This document shows, piece by piece, positions 1 through 12,203 of a stretch of 64,000 nucleotides of DNA. The translations under genes were made by a program, and so were the position numbers. The stretch comes from Paguma larvata (Eukaryota > Chordata > Mammalia > Carnivora > Viverridae), in assembly GCA_030068075.1 (NCBI GenBank), contig CM057824.1:131244414-131308413 (forward strand). Reading direction: 5' to 3'. The stretch's first letter is position 1; each line of letters starts with the position of its first letter. The notes under the pieces are model-generated. The model was not told the DNA's origin and ran no database searches. It was given only the letters and a program-made list of their open reading frames with translations.

Positions 1-797
1 GTGATGGTTTACCTGTCCAGTAAAACACTTGTTGGTATTTTCTTATTTGATGTGTAACAATTTATAGCTTATGGCATTTTATGACTTTATAAATTGTTTT
101 CATATACCACCACGTGATCTACACTATGCTAGGCTCTAGTCATCAGAAAAGGGAATTACCATTCTAGTTCTTGTCCAAAATGCAAAATCACAACCCAATC
201 CAAGAGACATATCTATATCCAAAGTCATCTAAATCTCAGTCTCTGGCTTAGCTGAATGCAGTCTGAGGCCAAACCACCCTGTTCAATGTGCCAGTTGTAA
301 GATTTAGGTGTTATTCTTTTCTGGTTTGGTGAGGATGACAAATCAGGGGAGAACTGTCACTGAAAAGACAATTTGTTAACCACAGCTCCCAAGATGGCAG
401 GACATGCCATGCCCGTGGAGAAACACTGGGATCAGTAAGGAGGCAGAAGAAATGAGAAGAACACCTGGCAAGGTCCTTGGTTGTGGCTTCCCTGAGAAAG
501 AATGGGTGAGGCAGATAAGCAGGTATAGGATTGGTTAGTGTGAGTAGTTTGCAGGCTGTGGGTGTAAGAGCTGTCCTGAGTTGTCTGGTTTCTGGCCCTG
601 GGGTGATTAGGATAGGGGACTATTAACCTATAGTGAAAAAGCCAGATAGCGAATGTGGGGACAGGGGGAGTATGGAGTATGTACTAGTTGGCATGTGAAA
701 AGCACACTCCTGGCTAGTTGTTTGTTATTTCTCAGGAATAGCTAACCCTGGGGCAGACGGTCCCTCTCTGGTTAGTGCCAGGCCCAGGTGCCAGAAC
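1..797. other. Gene-free start; possible antisense LTR
   Basis: No gene or SINE is seen here. Bases of about 290-798 read on the minus strand start with TGTTCTGGCACC and contain a CCAAT-like box, which recalls a retroviral U3 region. I found no second LTR end, no polyadenylation signal and no target duplication, so the LTR reading is only a suggestion (about one in four). The first 290 bases hold nothing I recognise. Confidence 0.25.
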
Positions 798-1125
798 ATC
801 AGGAATATACAAAATACAATAGTTAATACATCAGACCCATAACCAGAAGATAACACTGATTACAAAACATAGTATATACAGAAATATTATAAATTAAGTA
901 TAATTACTATTAATAATTATTTTAGAAATTATCACTTGAAATACAAATGATTTAGATTCCAATTGGATTCAGCTTGCATTTTAAATGCTAAAAACCCCAT
1001 TTTATAATTCTTGCACATTTTAGTTTGGAAATAAAATTCAAGACTGATACATTCTCTTTAGGCATTGTCTATACAATTTGATATTATATGACTGGAAATG
1101 ACGGAAAATAATGGAATTCTTATCC

Positions 1126-1337
1126 TTTTTTTTTAATGTTTATTTATTTTTGAGACAGAGAGAGACAGAGCATGAGTGGGGGAGGGGCAAACAGAGAGGG
1201 AGACACAGAATCCAAAGCAGGCTCCAGGCTCTGAGCTGTCAGCACAGAGCCCAACGCGGGGCTCGAACTCACAGACTGTGAGATAGTGACCTGAGCCGAA
1301 GTCGGATGCTCAACCGAATGAGCCACCCAGGCGCCCC
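1126..1337 (-). mobile_element. SINEC_Fc-type SINE, antisense
   Basis: A full-length copy: T-rich tail complement at the left, GA-rich stretch, then the tRNA-like head ending in CCAGGCGCCCC. It is bounded by a perfect 14-bp target duplication, TGGAATTCTTATCC, at 1112-1125 and 1338-1351. The good duplication and the small divergence mark it as one of the younger copies in the window. Confidence 0.95.
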
Positions 1338-1351
1338 TGGAATTCTTATCC

Positions 1352-1832
1352 TAATAAAATAAAGCCATTGAGAAACCTTACTCTGTAGTTCTTAATCTAT
1401 TAGGGAAAAAAACATCCTTAATATTTTTCCTGAATGTTAAAAATTTTGTTAAGGGGATAAGAAACTAACGCATGATGATTTAATAAAACAGTTAAATAAA
1501 GATTAAGTAAAATTGGACAGTAAAAAGTGTTTGTCTTTATGTTGTTTTATATTAATTTGAAAATCGAAAAAAAAAAAAAAAAAACCAGCAGGATATGGAG
1601 AACAAGTTGAGATTGGAGTCAGATTGTTTGAAAGAATGGAAGGATCGTGATTGACAGATTTTAATAGTATATTCAGCGAAAAGGAATGCTTGTGAGAAAA
1701 TGTTCAAAGTAGTTCGAGGGCCCAGATCATGATAAAGGAAGGCAAAATGGTATGTAAAAATATTTCTTTGTGGCAATGAATGAAAGTATGTTGAATGACC
1801 ATTGAAAATTTAGTCCTCTTAGATATCTGGGG
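1352..1832. other. AT-rich DNA, nothing recognised
   Basis: This stretch has no convincing reading frame or known repeat. It contains an A18 run (1567-1584) with no visible retroposon attached to its 5' side. Confidence 0.5.
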
Positions 1833-2031
1833 TTTAAAAAAATGTTTATTTATTTTGAGAAAGAGAGAGAGAGTGGGTAGGGGCAGAGAGAGAGGGAGTG
1901 GGAGAATCCCAAGCAAGCTCCACGCTGTCAGAGAAGAGCCCAATTGTGAGACTTGATCTCACAAATTGTGACATCATGACCTGAGCTGAAACCAAGAGTC
2001 GATGCTTGACTGGCTGGGCCATCCAGGCACC
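1833..2031 (-). mobile_element. Older carnivore SINE, antisense
   Basis: The order is A/T tail, (GA)n, then a body reading CCCAAGCAAGCTCC and a head ending CCAGGCACC. The body lacks the 'GACAGCTCAGAGCC' wording of the felid-specific copies, so this is an older subfamily. A TATA-rich simple tract (2034-2076) follows directly. Confidence 0.85.
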
Positions 2032-2614
2032 TTTTTTATATATACATATATAGGGGCTGTATATATATATATAATTTTTTAAAATATCTATACTTTGTTT
2101 AGTGAAATCTCTGTTTGGAGTAGAGTTTGAATGATAATCATTTAAATAAAATATCATTTCAAAGGTTTAACAGATGTTAAGTATGTTAAGGTTTCTCAAA
2201 TTACATATTGTGCTTTTTTACTTAATATGTGACATGGTCTGATTCCTTGAGGTAGTCTGGCTATATGTGTAGGTAGTTAGATCTCTAAAGCTAGCTACAT
2301 AATAGTAAGACAACCTAGACTGATGCATTTTGTAGACCTGCTCTCACACTGGATGTACACATAAACAAATGAATACCTTCATACAATACCTACTGCACAA
2401 GTGGCTATACACTCAGGGTAACATTTCGCTCTTTCCTTCTCTTCATACACAGAACCCATGTTCTAGTACTCGGCAATATTTTTAAAAGAAAAGCTCTGGA
2501 TTTTTTTCTGTAAACTAAATTGTTGCTATTTGGGTTTTAGTTTTATGTTGCCTTGAAAACCAGCTTTTTTATATATTTTATTATCATAATCTGACTTTAG
2601 AAATATTAATGCAA

Positions 2615-2845
2615 GGGTGCCTGGGTTACTCAGTCGGTTAAGCATCAGACTTAGACTCAGGTCATGATCTCGCAGTTCGTGAGTTCAATCTTTGTGTTGG
2701 GCTTTGTGCTGACGGCTCGGAGCCCGGAGCCTGTTTCAGATTCTGTGTCCTCCTCCCTCTCTGCCACTCCCCTGCTCATGCTCTCTCTCTCTCCCTCTCT
2801 CTCTCTCTCTCAAAAATAAACATTAAAGAATAATTTTAAAAAAAG
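2615..2845 (+). mobile_element. SINEC_Fc-type SINE
   Basis: The tRNA-like head GGGTGCCTGGGTTACTCAG is followed by the felid-type body, a long (CT)n tract and an AAAAATAAACATTAAA tail. GAAATATTAA occurs on both sides as a probable target duplication. The B-box region is diverged. Confidence 0.92.
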
Positions 2846-3139
2846 GAAATATTAAATCAACATATAATGAGATTAATACATAGGAGTATCTATGTATTAG
2901 ATCTTAAAAGACCTGAAAAAACTAGAAACAATATTGTAAAAAGTCACTGAAACAATTAGTGTGGAAAACAAGAAGTAAAAGAAAAGACTAATTGTTGGGT
3001 TATGGAAATCAAAAGACTGGGAAGAGCCTTAAAATTTGCCTTCTGTCGTATTATTATTTTTCCCAAGATGATGAAGTCAATAAATAAATCAGAGCCATTT
3101 ATTAGGAACTGATGCCGAGTCTGCACACCGTGGGGTTAT

Positions 3140-3290
3140 TAACAGAACTTGAGAGTGAGACGGACCTGCGTTTAGAGTTTAGTCCTAATAGCCGCAAATC
3201 CTACAAAATGTCACTCACATCCCTGAGCTCCATTTGCCTGTCCATAAAATGAAATTATAAGTATTAAATGCCATAATATATGTAAATCGT
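3140..3290 (+). repeat. MIR fragment
   Basis: The core resembles the MIR consensus: a stretch like 'CATTTGCCTGTCCATAAAATG' followed by 'GTATTAAATGCCATAATATATG'. It is heavily diverged, as expected of a repeat that predates the placental radiation. The boundaries are approximate. Confidence 0.6.
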
Positions 3291-3383
3291 CAATATCATG
3301 TCTAATTTCTCAGAACATACTGGTTATTTTCAAGTAATAATGATAAGTATTATATCCAAACTTGAAATATCATGTTATACATC

Positions 3384-3600
3384 AGTACGGTTCAAAGACC
3401 TTTACACATGATGACTCATTCACTCTTTACAATATAACTATTAGGTTAACACAGTAACTATCTCCTTTTGTCATGGGAAAAACCTGAGACCCAGAGTTGC
3501 TAAGTAATTTGTTCAAGACAGTGAGTGCTGTAGCCAGAATGTGTGCACTCTGGACCGTTTCAGCACCCATGCTCTTAACCGCTATACCATAATGCCTGTT
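3384..3600 (-). repeat. MIR, antisense
   Basis: The antisense MIR signature is clear: 'CATGGGAAAAACCTGAGACCCAGAG', then 'TAAGTAATTTGTTCAAG' and 'CATGCTCTTAACC'. It lies 94 bp after another MIR of opposite orientation. Confidence 0.75.
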
Positions 3601-4844
3601 TGCCTAACCTGTGAGCCGCTGTCGCCTACAACTCGGAAGTGATTGTAGTCCTCAGGGTAATGTTAACTAGAAACCCTGGGCATGACACGCCGTGTGCTGG
3701 ATAGGTGTGCTGACAGTACCTGTGGTCAGGCTGTAGCGGAGCACGAGGGTCCCATGCACTGCACTGGCTCCAGAAAGCTTGCGACAGGAGTGGGGGCTGA
3801 TGAGCTTCGGGTAAGAAGTAACCTTGGGAGAGTGAAGGTGACAGACACGGGGCCCAGGATATTCCCATTAGGGAACCCCAGAAACAAAGATGGCAAAGGA
3901 ATATGAGAGTTGTATTTAGGGGCAGAACCACATAGAGACCGATTTTTTTTATGTCTAGGGATTGTGGGAGATTGATTTGGAAATGAAATCGAGGAACAGA
4001 TTGTGAGTAGTGTGTGGGTACACATTTGGATATGATATGGCAGAGAATGGGGAACTGTTGAAAGAAGTAACAGCAAGCAAGTAATATTGAGGGAAGTTAA
4101 TCCGACAGTTTTTAAGTGCGTTTGGGGTAAGTCTATAAGGAGTCTGGTGCCTGGAAATTATTAGTATGGTGAATGTAAGAATCTAAATATGGTGGTAGAA
4201 GCAAACTTTTAGAAGGAACATGGATGTTCTGTTAGAGGAATGTATCAATACTTCATGAGAAGCTATTGAAATCTGTGTCTAAGGAAAGTGAGTTCTTAGA
4301 AGTAGTTTCTGGGATTAAACTAAATGGAATAATAAGGTACTATTGAAAAAAATAAGATTCTTATTTCTACTGTGAAAAATTGACTGATACCATAGTACAA
4401 AGTTATGCTTAAATTGATGGAAGAAATAATTAATGATAATAGAACAGTATCAAGGAAGAGGTTTGAATTTTTGTCACACTAGAGCTTCTGAAAATTCTTT
4501 TTCATTCCTTCTTTTCCCTTTTCCTCCTTCCCTCAGTTCCCTCCTTTCTCTTGCTTTATTTCCATCTGAGTCAATAGCAATCTTATGAGTTACCTTACCA
4601 CTGGAATTAGATATTTAAGTTTCAAATCATGAAGTTAGCTTGTTCAGTCTGATAAACTACCATCTTTTTAACATAGATGATGAAAATATCAACTTCATTA
4701 TTAAGATAAATTTGAAATGTATGTATGAATTATTTGTTGCAATAAATAACCCTACATAATCAAAACTGTCTTTGGCCAAAAGGTTATTGCGATCATATAT
4801 CAGAAGTAAAGAGAGAGGGGAGCCATTAGAGACTTCCACGTTAT
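3601..4844. other. Gene-free, unclassified; GC-richer first 300 bp
   Basis: Bases 3601-3905 are richer in GC than the surroundings and are open on both strands for about 75-116 codons, but no domain, start context or splice pattern supports a gene. Bases 4480-4570 are pyrimidine-rich. Nothing else is recognised. Confidence 0.4.
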
Positions 4845-5028
4845 AACTAACTATAGAGAACAAACTGATTTTTGATGGAGGGTGGAGGGTGGGGGATGGG
4901 CTAAATGAGTGATGGGGACTAAGGCGGTCGCTTGCTTTGAGTGCAGGTGTTATAGGCAAGTAATGACTCACTAAATTCTATACCTGAAACCAATTTTACC
5001 ATATATGTTAACTAATTAGAATTTAAAA
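4845..5028 (+). mobile_element. L1 3' end fragment
   Basis: The sequence matches the carnivore L1 3' terminus: a G-rich 'GGAGGGTGGGGGATGGGC' stretch, 'TCACTAAATTCTATACCTG' and 'TATGTTAACTAATTAGAATTT', followed by a short A-rich tail. It is strongly 5'-truncated and contains no ORF2 remnant. Confidence 0.8.
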
Positions 5029-5773
5029 GAAGAATTAGAAGTGTGGCAGATTCGTGTGTGTGATAAATATTAATATATTTTTTGTTCTCTTAGTAACTCA
5101 TTCTGTATCATGCAAACTATTTAGGTTATTTTGTAGCCACTAGATGAGGAATGGCTGTTCCTTTCCTCGTTAAGCAGATGAGGATCACGGATAATCTTCT
5201 AGGGATTTCCATTCCTAGAGTGACAAAGATGCCAGAGGAGATACCCATAATTTTAGGTTTGTTGCAAAAGTAGTAGCAAAAACAAGAGAATCTGAAAAAA
5301 GTCAGCAGATAGGAAAGGGGAATGTTTCAATGATGAGCGGAATGGATCCCTGACTGAAAACCAGATGAGATGAAGATCTCAGGATTTTCATGTCAGGAGA
5401 TTATTTCAAGGGTAAGTGAACAGAGCAAACTCTGGGAACTGAAGAAGAACTCTAGATGGAGGGAGTGAAAGTCTTCAACTCCAGTGTTATAGGTACTAAA
5501 AATATAAAATAAGTTGAATAATTGAGGAAAATACATTATTTATTTTACACACTTGAGTTTGGGTTGACATTCATACCTGCAAATAATCTCAAAAGGAAAA
5601 TATCATAGGCCCATAAAATTTGTATATTTATTGTCATCTTTTAACCATGCTTCCACTTTGACATACTGAATTACTAGTCTCCAAAAATATACTATCCTTG
5701 CATTATTTAACAGTATCTGCAGTTTTTCTCAAATGACTGAACTTTCTTTTCATTTAGGTACTAAATATTTCTT
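5029..5773. other. AT-rich DNA, nothing recognised
   Basis: I see no gene and no repeat that I can name in this stretch. Confidence 0.5.
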
Positions 5774-5999
5774 TTTAAAAAAAGTTTTAAGTGTTTATTT
5801 ATTTTTGAGAGACAGAGACAGAGAGGGAGCATGAGTGGGGTGGGGAGGAGGGGCTTGCAGAGAGAGAGGGAGACACAGTATCTGAAGCAGGCTCCAGGAT
5901 CTGACCCGTCAGCACAGAGCCTGATGCAGGGCTCGAACCTTGAGATCATGACCTGAGCCAAAGTCAGATGCTCAACCAACTGAGCCACCCAGGCACCCC
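5774..5999 (-). mobile_element. SINEC_Fc-type SINE, antisense
   Basis: The head complement ends in CCACCCAGGCACCCC. The flanks TAAATATTTCTT (5762-5773) and TAAACATTCCTT (6000-6011) are an imperfect 12-bp target duplication. About ten bases around the B-box are missing (GGGCTCGAACCTTGAGATC), so the internal promoter is damaged. Confidence 0.93.
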
Positions 6000-6342
6000 T
6001 AAACATTCCTTAAAGTAAGCATTTTGACTTCTCTTGAAATGTAAGTTATTTAAGTAGTGATATTTACTGTGAAAATTTTGTTCTCTGGTGTGATCAAACT
6101 GACTTATAGCTTAATCTTGGTTTCACTTTGTAATCCCTGTGCTGCTATTAATTTACCTCTTCTGGCCTATTTCCATCCCTCTATGATGATTGTAAATACA
6201 AAACATCACAGCTACTTTTTTTTTTAGTTTTATTGTAAAACTAATAATAATGACAGTAGTGATACTAAACATAGCTGTGCAGCAATAATAGTAGAAATGG
6301 CAGCAAAATATCAAAGGGGAAAAAAAAAAAACAACACCTAAA

Positions 6343-6520
6343 CTGAGTAGGCATTGTGCTAAGCATTTTCTCCATGAATTATTTTAGGCATTTTCTATTG
6401 ATTAACTTATTTAATATTCACAGAAACTCCTGAGGTAAGCAATATTTTACCCCATTATATAAATAAGGAAACTTAGGTTCAAAAGATTAAGCCACTTCCT
6501 CATGCTACCAGATGATGTAT
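6343..6520 (-). repeat. MIR, antisense
   Basis: The signature 'GGCATTGTGCTAAGCA', then 'CCCCATTATATAAATAAGGAAAC' and 'AGATTAAGCCACTTCC' follows the antisense MIR/L2-type consensus. The boundaries are approximate. Confidence 0.75.
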
Positions 6521-6627
6521 GTTGGCTATAATTCCCATTCACAGCTTGCCCTTGCAGTCCCCACACATGACGTAAAGGGGAACAAAATTAGTCAGGTAGC
6601 AAATGTTAGCTCTTTCCCTGTCCTTTA

Positions 6628-6814
6628 CAGTTGTTCTCAAACTATGGGTCCTCAGAAATATCTGAAGGACTACTTGAAGTATGGATTGCTGGGTCCTTCC
6701 CCTGAGTTTCCAGTTAATTGGGACTCAAGAGAAGGCCCAAGAATTTGTACTTATAGCCAATTCTCACATGGCAATAATGCTGCTAGTCCCAGGATAACAC
6801 TTTGAGGACCACTG
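6628..6814 (+). mobile_element. MER5-like hAT non-autonomous transposon
   Basis: The ends are inverted repeats, CAGTTGTTCTCAAAC at the left and GTTTGAGGACCACTG-like sequence at the right, as in MER5/Charlie elements. The flanking octamers GTCCTTTA and TTCTAGAA both fit the hAT preference for NTCTAGAN targets. The open frame that spans it is accidental. Confidence 0.75.
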
Positions 6815-7034
6815 TTCTAGAACATATATGTGGAAAAACCCATCAAGGTTAACAAGTGGCCTTATTGAAGGAAGTGTACCTGCTAATTTTGTACCTGCTT
6901 GGCTAAGGACAAACTATCATCTAATTGGAAGATACCATTCACAGAATATTTCCACTTGCCTGAAATTTCACCATTAGAAAACCATTAATTTCCAGTAATG
7001 TTATATGAAATTAACATTTTGAAGTGGATAGTGT

Positions 7035-7150
7035 CTATTCATCCACTTATGAACACTTCGGTGGACACGAATGCAATACAAAGATGAATAATGTGTGGTC
7101 CCTGCTTTTTAGGACCCTGCTATCTACAGAATGAAACTAAACCTATAAGT
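7035..7150 (+). repeat. L2-like 3' fragment
   Basis: The pattern 'GATGAATAATGTGTGGTCCCTGC' followed by a conserved spacer to 'TATAAGTAAATAATGCAA' resembles the L2 3' end (normally '...GGTCCCTGCCCTC...'). The match is weak because the copy is old. Confidence 0.45.
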
Positions 7151-7260
7151 AAATAATGCAACAAAGCATATAGGCCTTATGCAAAATGACAAAAAGTTCA
7201 TTTATGGCACCAAAGCAGAGGATAACAGTTCTACTCATGTTGGAGTATTGTTGTATTGTT

Positions 7261-7291
7261 GGGGCGGGGGGGGGGGGCGGGGGGGGAGGGG
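7261..7291 (+). repeat. G-run, possible G-quadruplex
   Basis: Runs of 4, 12, 8 and 4 G are separated by single C, C and A bases. This satisfies the four-tract G-quadruplex rule on the plus strand. It stands alone in AT-rich DNA and not next to any promoter. Confidence 0.85.
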
Positions 7292-7574
7292 ACGTGGTTG
7301 AAAAGATGAAAAGTGAAAAAAGTTGGATAGAGGAGTTGATGTTGTAGCTAAGTGTTGAAATCCAAGAAGGTTTACACTAGTCAGGGTATAGGGCTCAGGT
7401 TGGTAACACCTGGGCTAGAGGGAGAGCAATAAAGTGGATTACTGAAGAACTGGGCAGGTACCAGATTAAATACCGTGTAACATTTCCAGCAAAGTATTTG
7501 GACTTCATGGGGAGTACAACAGTGAATTTCCAAATGTCTTTTGAGCAGGTGTGAATTACCTGCTTTGTGATTTT

Positions 7575-7634
7575 TATTTTTTATTTTTATTTTTTGAGAG
7601 AGAGACAGAGAGAGGGAGAATGTGAGCAGGGCAA

Positions 7635-7673
<39 letters not shown>

Positions 7674-7788
7674 CTTGAGCCGGCTCCACGTTCAGTATGG
7701 AGCCTGACACAGGGCTCAATCCCACAACCCTGGGATCATGACCTACATCAAAATCAATACTCAACTGATTGAACCACCAGGCACCTCC
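7575..7788 (-). mobile_element. Older carnivore SINE with expanded (GA)n
   Basis: The body reads 'GGCTCCACGTTCAGTATGG', the pan-carnivore form. The (GA) stretch at 7640-7669 is expanded. Flanks TGCTTTGTGATTTT and TGCTCTGTGGTTTT form an imperfect target duplication. Confidence 0.85.
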
Positions 7789-8071
7789 ATGCTCTGTGGT
7801 TTTAAAGAATAGTCTAATGACAATTCACAGTGTTTACTCATCAGGAAGTAGATCAAGGTTAGTGAGGTTAATTTCATTGATGAAATAATCCTGAGAAAAG
7901 AGCAGTTCCTCCAATAAAAAGGTGATTGTGTGTATACATAGAGGGAATGAATCTGACAGATAGTCAAAAAGTGATTTAACAGGACTTTTATTGTTGTTAA
8001 TTGCATGTGATTGGTGCAGCTAGAGACTAAATAAAGGTTGAGTCAGCCTCTGGCTAAGAAGTTATACAGAT

Positions 8072-8190
8072 CAATGGTTCTCAAACTTTCACACATCAGA
8101 ATATCTTGGAAGAACTTTGAACAAGCCTGATACACAAGCCACATCCATTATAATTAATTCAAAAGTTGTGGTTGCAGCAGTGACCCCCAT
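8072..8190 (+). mobile_element. MER5A-like hAT fragment
   Basis: The left end CAATGGTTCTCAAACTTTC and the following 'ACACATCAGAATATCTTGG' match the MER5A left half. The right terminus is not recognisable. Confidence 0.65.
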
Positions 8191-9690
8191 GTGAGTCCAA
8201 GTGCAGTCCAATTTGGCATCCATAATTACTACAGATAATAGTGCCATTTCCTAGATAAGCTACAGATACATAATGTGGATAAGACTATGTCAAAAAGAGT
8301 GTAAAGAGAAAAAGGATTTGAAAATATATTAAATGGCATAGCAAGAGAATAAATGGCCCTGGAGGTGATGAGAGAATCTAAGATGTAGATAGAGAAGGGG
8401 TGGAAATACTGAACTTCAAATTTAAGGGAGCTAAAGAAAAGGAGGTAATACATGACTTAGATATGAATAGTCTCCACTAAAATATCAGGAAGCTGGACTG
8501 CTCATGCCCAATAGCTTCAAATCCCTCTGTGAAGGAGTGGCTATGCCTTCCCCAGTGACAGAGGGGAAAGAGGAAATTGGGGTTGAAAGCTTGACACAAT
8601 CACTTTCAGCTATGGAATTGCGTAGCTGGGAATGCTTGGTGAGGGGGGCTGGTGAAGATCGGGAATTTCTTAGGGGGAGAAATCATCTAAAAGAAGAGAA
8701 AAGATTATAGGAAAATGACTGTTCTCCATTTTTTTCTCTGACGATGAACATTTTTCTTACTTCTGGAAACATTCTTTTAAGCACTACAGTCCATAAAAGA
8801 GTTTTCATATACTTACATACCTTGTTTTTTGGCCAATTAGCATGATCCAGCCTAAGTACTTGACCCTCAAGGACCAAGTAGAGCCCTTTCCCAAGACTTC
8901 CACAATTTGGAGTAAAAATAAGCACAAGTCATTCCTTCTCTAATATGAGGAGCTATCAAGGGTGAGACTTGGACTTCGCGAGACTCTTTCTTCACCATAT
9001 GGAATCAATGGTCTGAAGTCAAAGTGGAAGAAAGACACCAAACAAACAAAAACAGAAGAGAGAAACAGAGATAGGAGGAGAGTTATTAAGATGCTCCTGT
9101 TCCAGCCCTCATCTTCCTGTGTTGTCATTGTCCAGTCTTCCCTCTAAGTTGGAAGTGCACTGTGGTATCTTGGTGTCTTTCAAGAAATAATTCCTTTCTT
9201 TGCTGGTTTAAAAAAAAAAAAAAGATAGCTGTCTAACAAAAAAGGTACCCTATAAATTTGTCACATGAAAACAGCATTTCCTTGCTATACATCGGGGCCA
9301 TGCCCAGGAGAATGTGATTGGAAATGCTATGTGTTATTTCCAGGTCAAATGAATTAGGAAGTATGAATGCCTTTTCCACTCTCTCTTTTTCTTTAAGCCT
9401 GGATGAAGGCTGATCTATAGTCTTAGGAAAATGTAGAAGAATAGCCCGATTCTTTGAAATTTTAAGTGTAAGAAAATAAGTTATATGAATGCAACACCTG
9501 CAACAGATTTTTATGTGATTAAAAAAATAGTTCTGATCATGTTAAGCTACCAACATTGTAGTATTTGTTGGTAATAGCAGCTAGTGTTACTCTAACTCCC
9601 TAAATAATGGACTAAGAAAATATGATTTGGACTTATGAAGATGATAACAAAGAATGCGAGTCGTTGTCTTGTTCACTAAATACTAACAGT
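8191..9690. other. Gene-free unique DNA
   Basis: I see no gene, RNA or recognisable repeat in these 1.5 kb apart from an A-run near 9210-9223. The 60-80-codon frames overlap one another on both strands and show no coding pattern. Confidence 0.5.
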
Positions 9691-9693
9691 GTT

Positions 9694-9910
9694 GGGGCGC
9701 CTGGTTGGTTCAGTCGGTTAAGCATCTGACTTCAGCTCAGGTCACAATCTCACAGTTTGTGCATTTGAGCCCCGTGTTGAGTTCTGTGCTGACAGCTCAG
9801 AGACTAGAGTTTGCTTCAGATACTGTGTCTCCCTGTCTCTCTGCCTCTCCTCTGCTCGTGCTCCCTCTCTCTCTCTCAGAAATAAACATTTTTAAAAATG
9901 AAAAAAAAGT
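9694..9910 (+). mobile_element. SINEC_Fc-type SINE
   Basis: The head GGGGCGCCTGGTTGGTTCAGTCGG is followed by the felid body and an AAATAAACATTTTTAAAAATG tail. TACTAACAGT (9681-9690) and TATTAACAGT (9911-9920) are the target duplication. Confidence 0.94.
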
Positions 9911-9920
9911 TATTAACAGT

Positions 9921-10551
9921 CTTTAGGAAACTTCATACTGTAACTGGTGCTCTTGGGAGGCCATATGAACGGATCTGACTGAGAGTTGTCAGCAGAACTA
10001 ATGTACATTACATCCCTGTAAGAGCTTTAATTTGCAGTGTGAAACATAATTTAGCACTTTTTTTTTCCTATTCTTCCCTTCCTTTGGAAAGTCTAATTAC
10101 ATTACGTATTTGATCCCAAGAAGTTGTCACCCATCTCTGCTTTTTTTATATCACTATTATGTTTTTGTGTTAGTGCTTTGTTTTAGAAAGTTTCTTTTGC
10201 TACGACTTCAAATTTACTAATCTTCTCTTTCACAATGTCTAATTTGGTATAATCCCCCCACTGTAATTTTATTTTATTTTGAACACTGTAGTTTTCAACA
10301 CTTAAAGCTTGATTTTTGCATTTCTTACATTTTCCATGGCTCTCTAAAAATATTCATTTTTTCCTCATATTTTCCATAATATTCATTGCTTGAATATCTG
10401 AAATATAGTTATCATAACTGTATTTAATGTCTTTATTAATTGTAGCATATGTATCAATTCTATGTAAATTTCAAATGGTAGATTGTTGTTTTCATCATAT
10501 ATAGGATATTCCTACTTCTTTGTACTGGGTGATTTGTACTTTCTTGGATGC

Positions 10552-10595
<44 letters not shown>

Positions 10596-11570
10596 TCCTA
10601 TAGATAATTTTGTGCTTTGTTCTAAAAGGCATTGAAGTTACTTGGAAATAGTCTGATCCTTTGGGCATTTGCCTTTAACTTTTGTTAGCTTGGACCAGAG
10701 CAGCATTTATCTCGAGATTCAACTCAGTGCCTCATGAATGATGGTGATTTCAACTCCGGCAAGTGAGAATGGTCACTATTCTCAGCCAGGTCTCAAATCA
10801 TCATTTCTTCCAATCCCTTCAGTTTTTTCTTCCCAAGCCTCCTGTAACATTTGTTACATATCTGATAAATACTCAAAAGCCATCATCCGCAGATTTCTGG
10901 AGTTCTCTGTCTGTGTAGTCCTCTCCCCTACCAAGGGGAATTCCAATTCTGCCTTGTGAATTCCAGCTCCTTCTGCCTTCCGCATTCCCAACTCCATCTT
11001 TGCCACTCAAGAAATTCCCCCATTCTGCACTGCAATGTAGGAAGTCCTGAAGCCTGAACCAGTTACATAATTTCTAGGCCCGGTATAAATGGAAACTACA
11101 AAAACCCTTGTTCGAATATTATTAAGAACTTCAAGACAGTGACACAGGCATTGCTCCAAGTGTTTGACTCAGTACAGGTTTCATGGCTGTGAAACCAGCA
11201 TTCTCAAGGCAATAATTTAGGACAATTCTTGTGTTCTTCCAGTTTGTTTCCTAGCTCATGGACTGCTATCCTTCATTGCTAAATGTTCAATTTAAAAAAA
11301 AACAAAACATAATTTCCTATATTTTATTCTGATTTTTAGGTTTTTCAGATTAAAGAGTAAATCCTTTCTTTGTTAGTCTCTCTTGGTTGGAAACAAGTTT
11401 CCTTACTAATCATCTGATTAGGATCTTCTCAGTTAGATAGGGGCCTTTTATATTTAGAAAACTGTAGTATAACAACTATTTTTCTTGGCTTTTATCAGTT
11501 CAATTTATTAAGTAATGCTAGATGGTAATTAATATAATTTTATTTAGTGTTCCTTTAAAATCTGATACCT
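9921..11570. other. Gene-free AT-rich DNA with a (GT)19 repeat
   Basis: A perfect (GT)19 microsatellite lies at 10556-10593. I see no gene or named repeat in the rest. The 73-codon frame at 10738 shows no homology that I know. Confidence 0.6.
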
Positions 11571-12170
11571 ATATAGGCATACCTGTATGCTTTGCAAATA
11601 TTGTCTTTTTTACAAATTGAAGGTTTAAGATTTCAGTGGAGGAAGTAACTACAGATGTGGTGGAAACAGCAAGAGACTAGAATGAGAAGAGGAGCCTGTG
11701 TTTGTTCTTATGGACGAGCAAAAAAGTGGTTTCTTGAGATAGAATCCTTTCCTGGTGAAGATGCTCTGAAGATTGTTGAAATGACAACAAAGGATTTAGA
11801 ATATTACAAAACTTAGTCAATAAAGAAGAGGAAGGCTTGAGAGGATTGACTCCAAATTTGAAAGAAGTTCTACTGTGGATGAAGTGTTATCAAAGAGCAC
11901 CATGTGTGACAGAGATATCTTTTGTGAAAGCAAGAATCTATCAATGCAGCAAAATTCATTGTTGTTTTGTTTAAGACATTGCCACAGTCACCTCAGTCAT
12001 CAGCAACCTTGACCGTAATCAGTCAGTAGCCGTAAACACTGAGCCAAGACCCTCCACAAGCAAAAAGATTATGACTTGCTGAAAGCTCAGATAATGGTTG
12101 GTATTTTTATTTAATTTTATTTTTTAAAAATTTTTAAAGTGAATTTATTTTGAGAGACAGAGAGGGAGAA

Positions 12171-12203
<33 letters not shown>

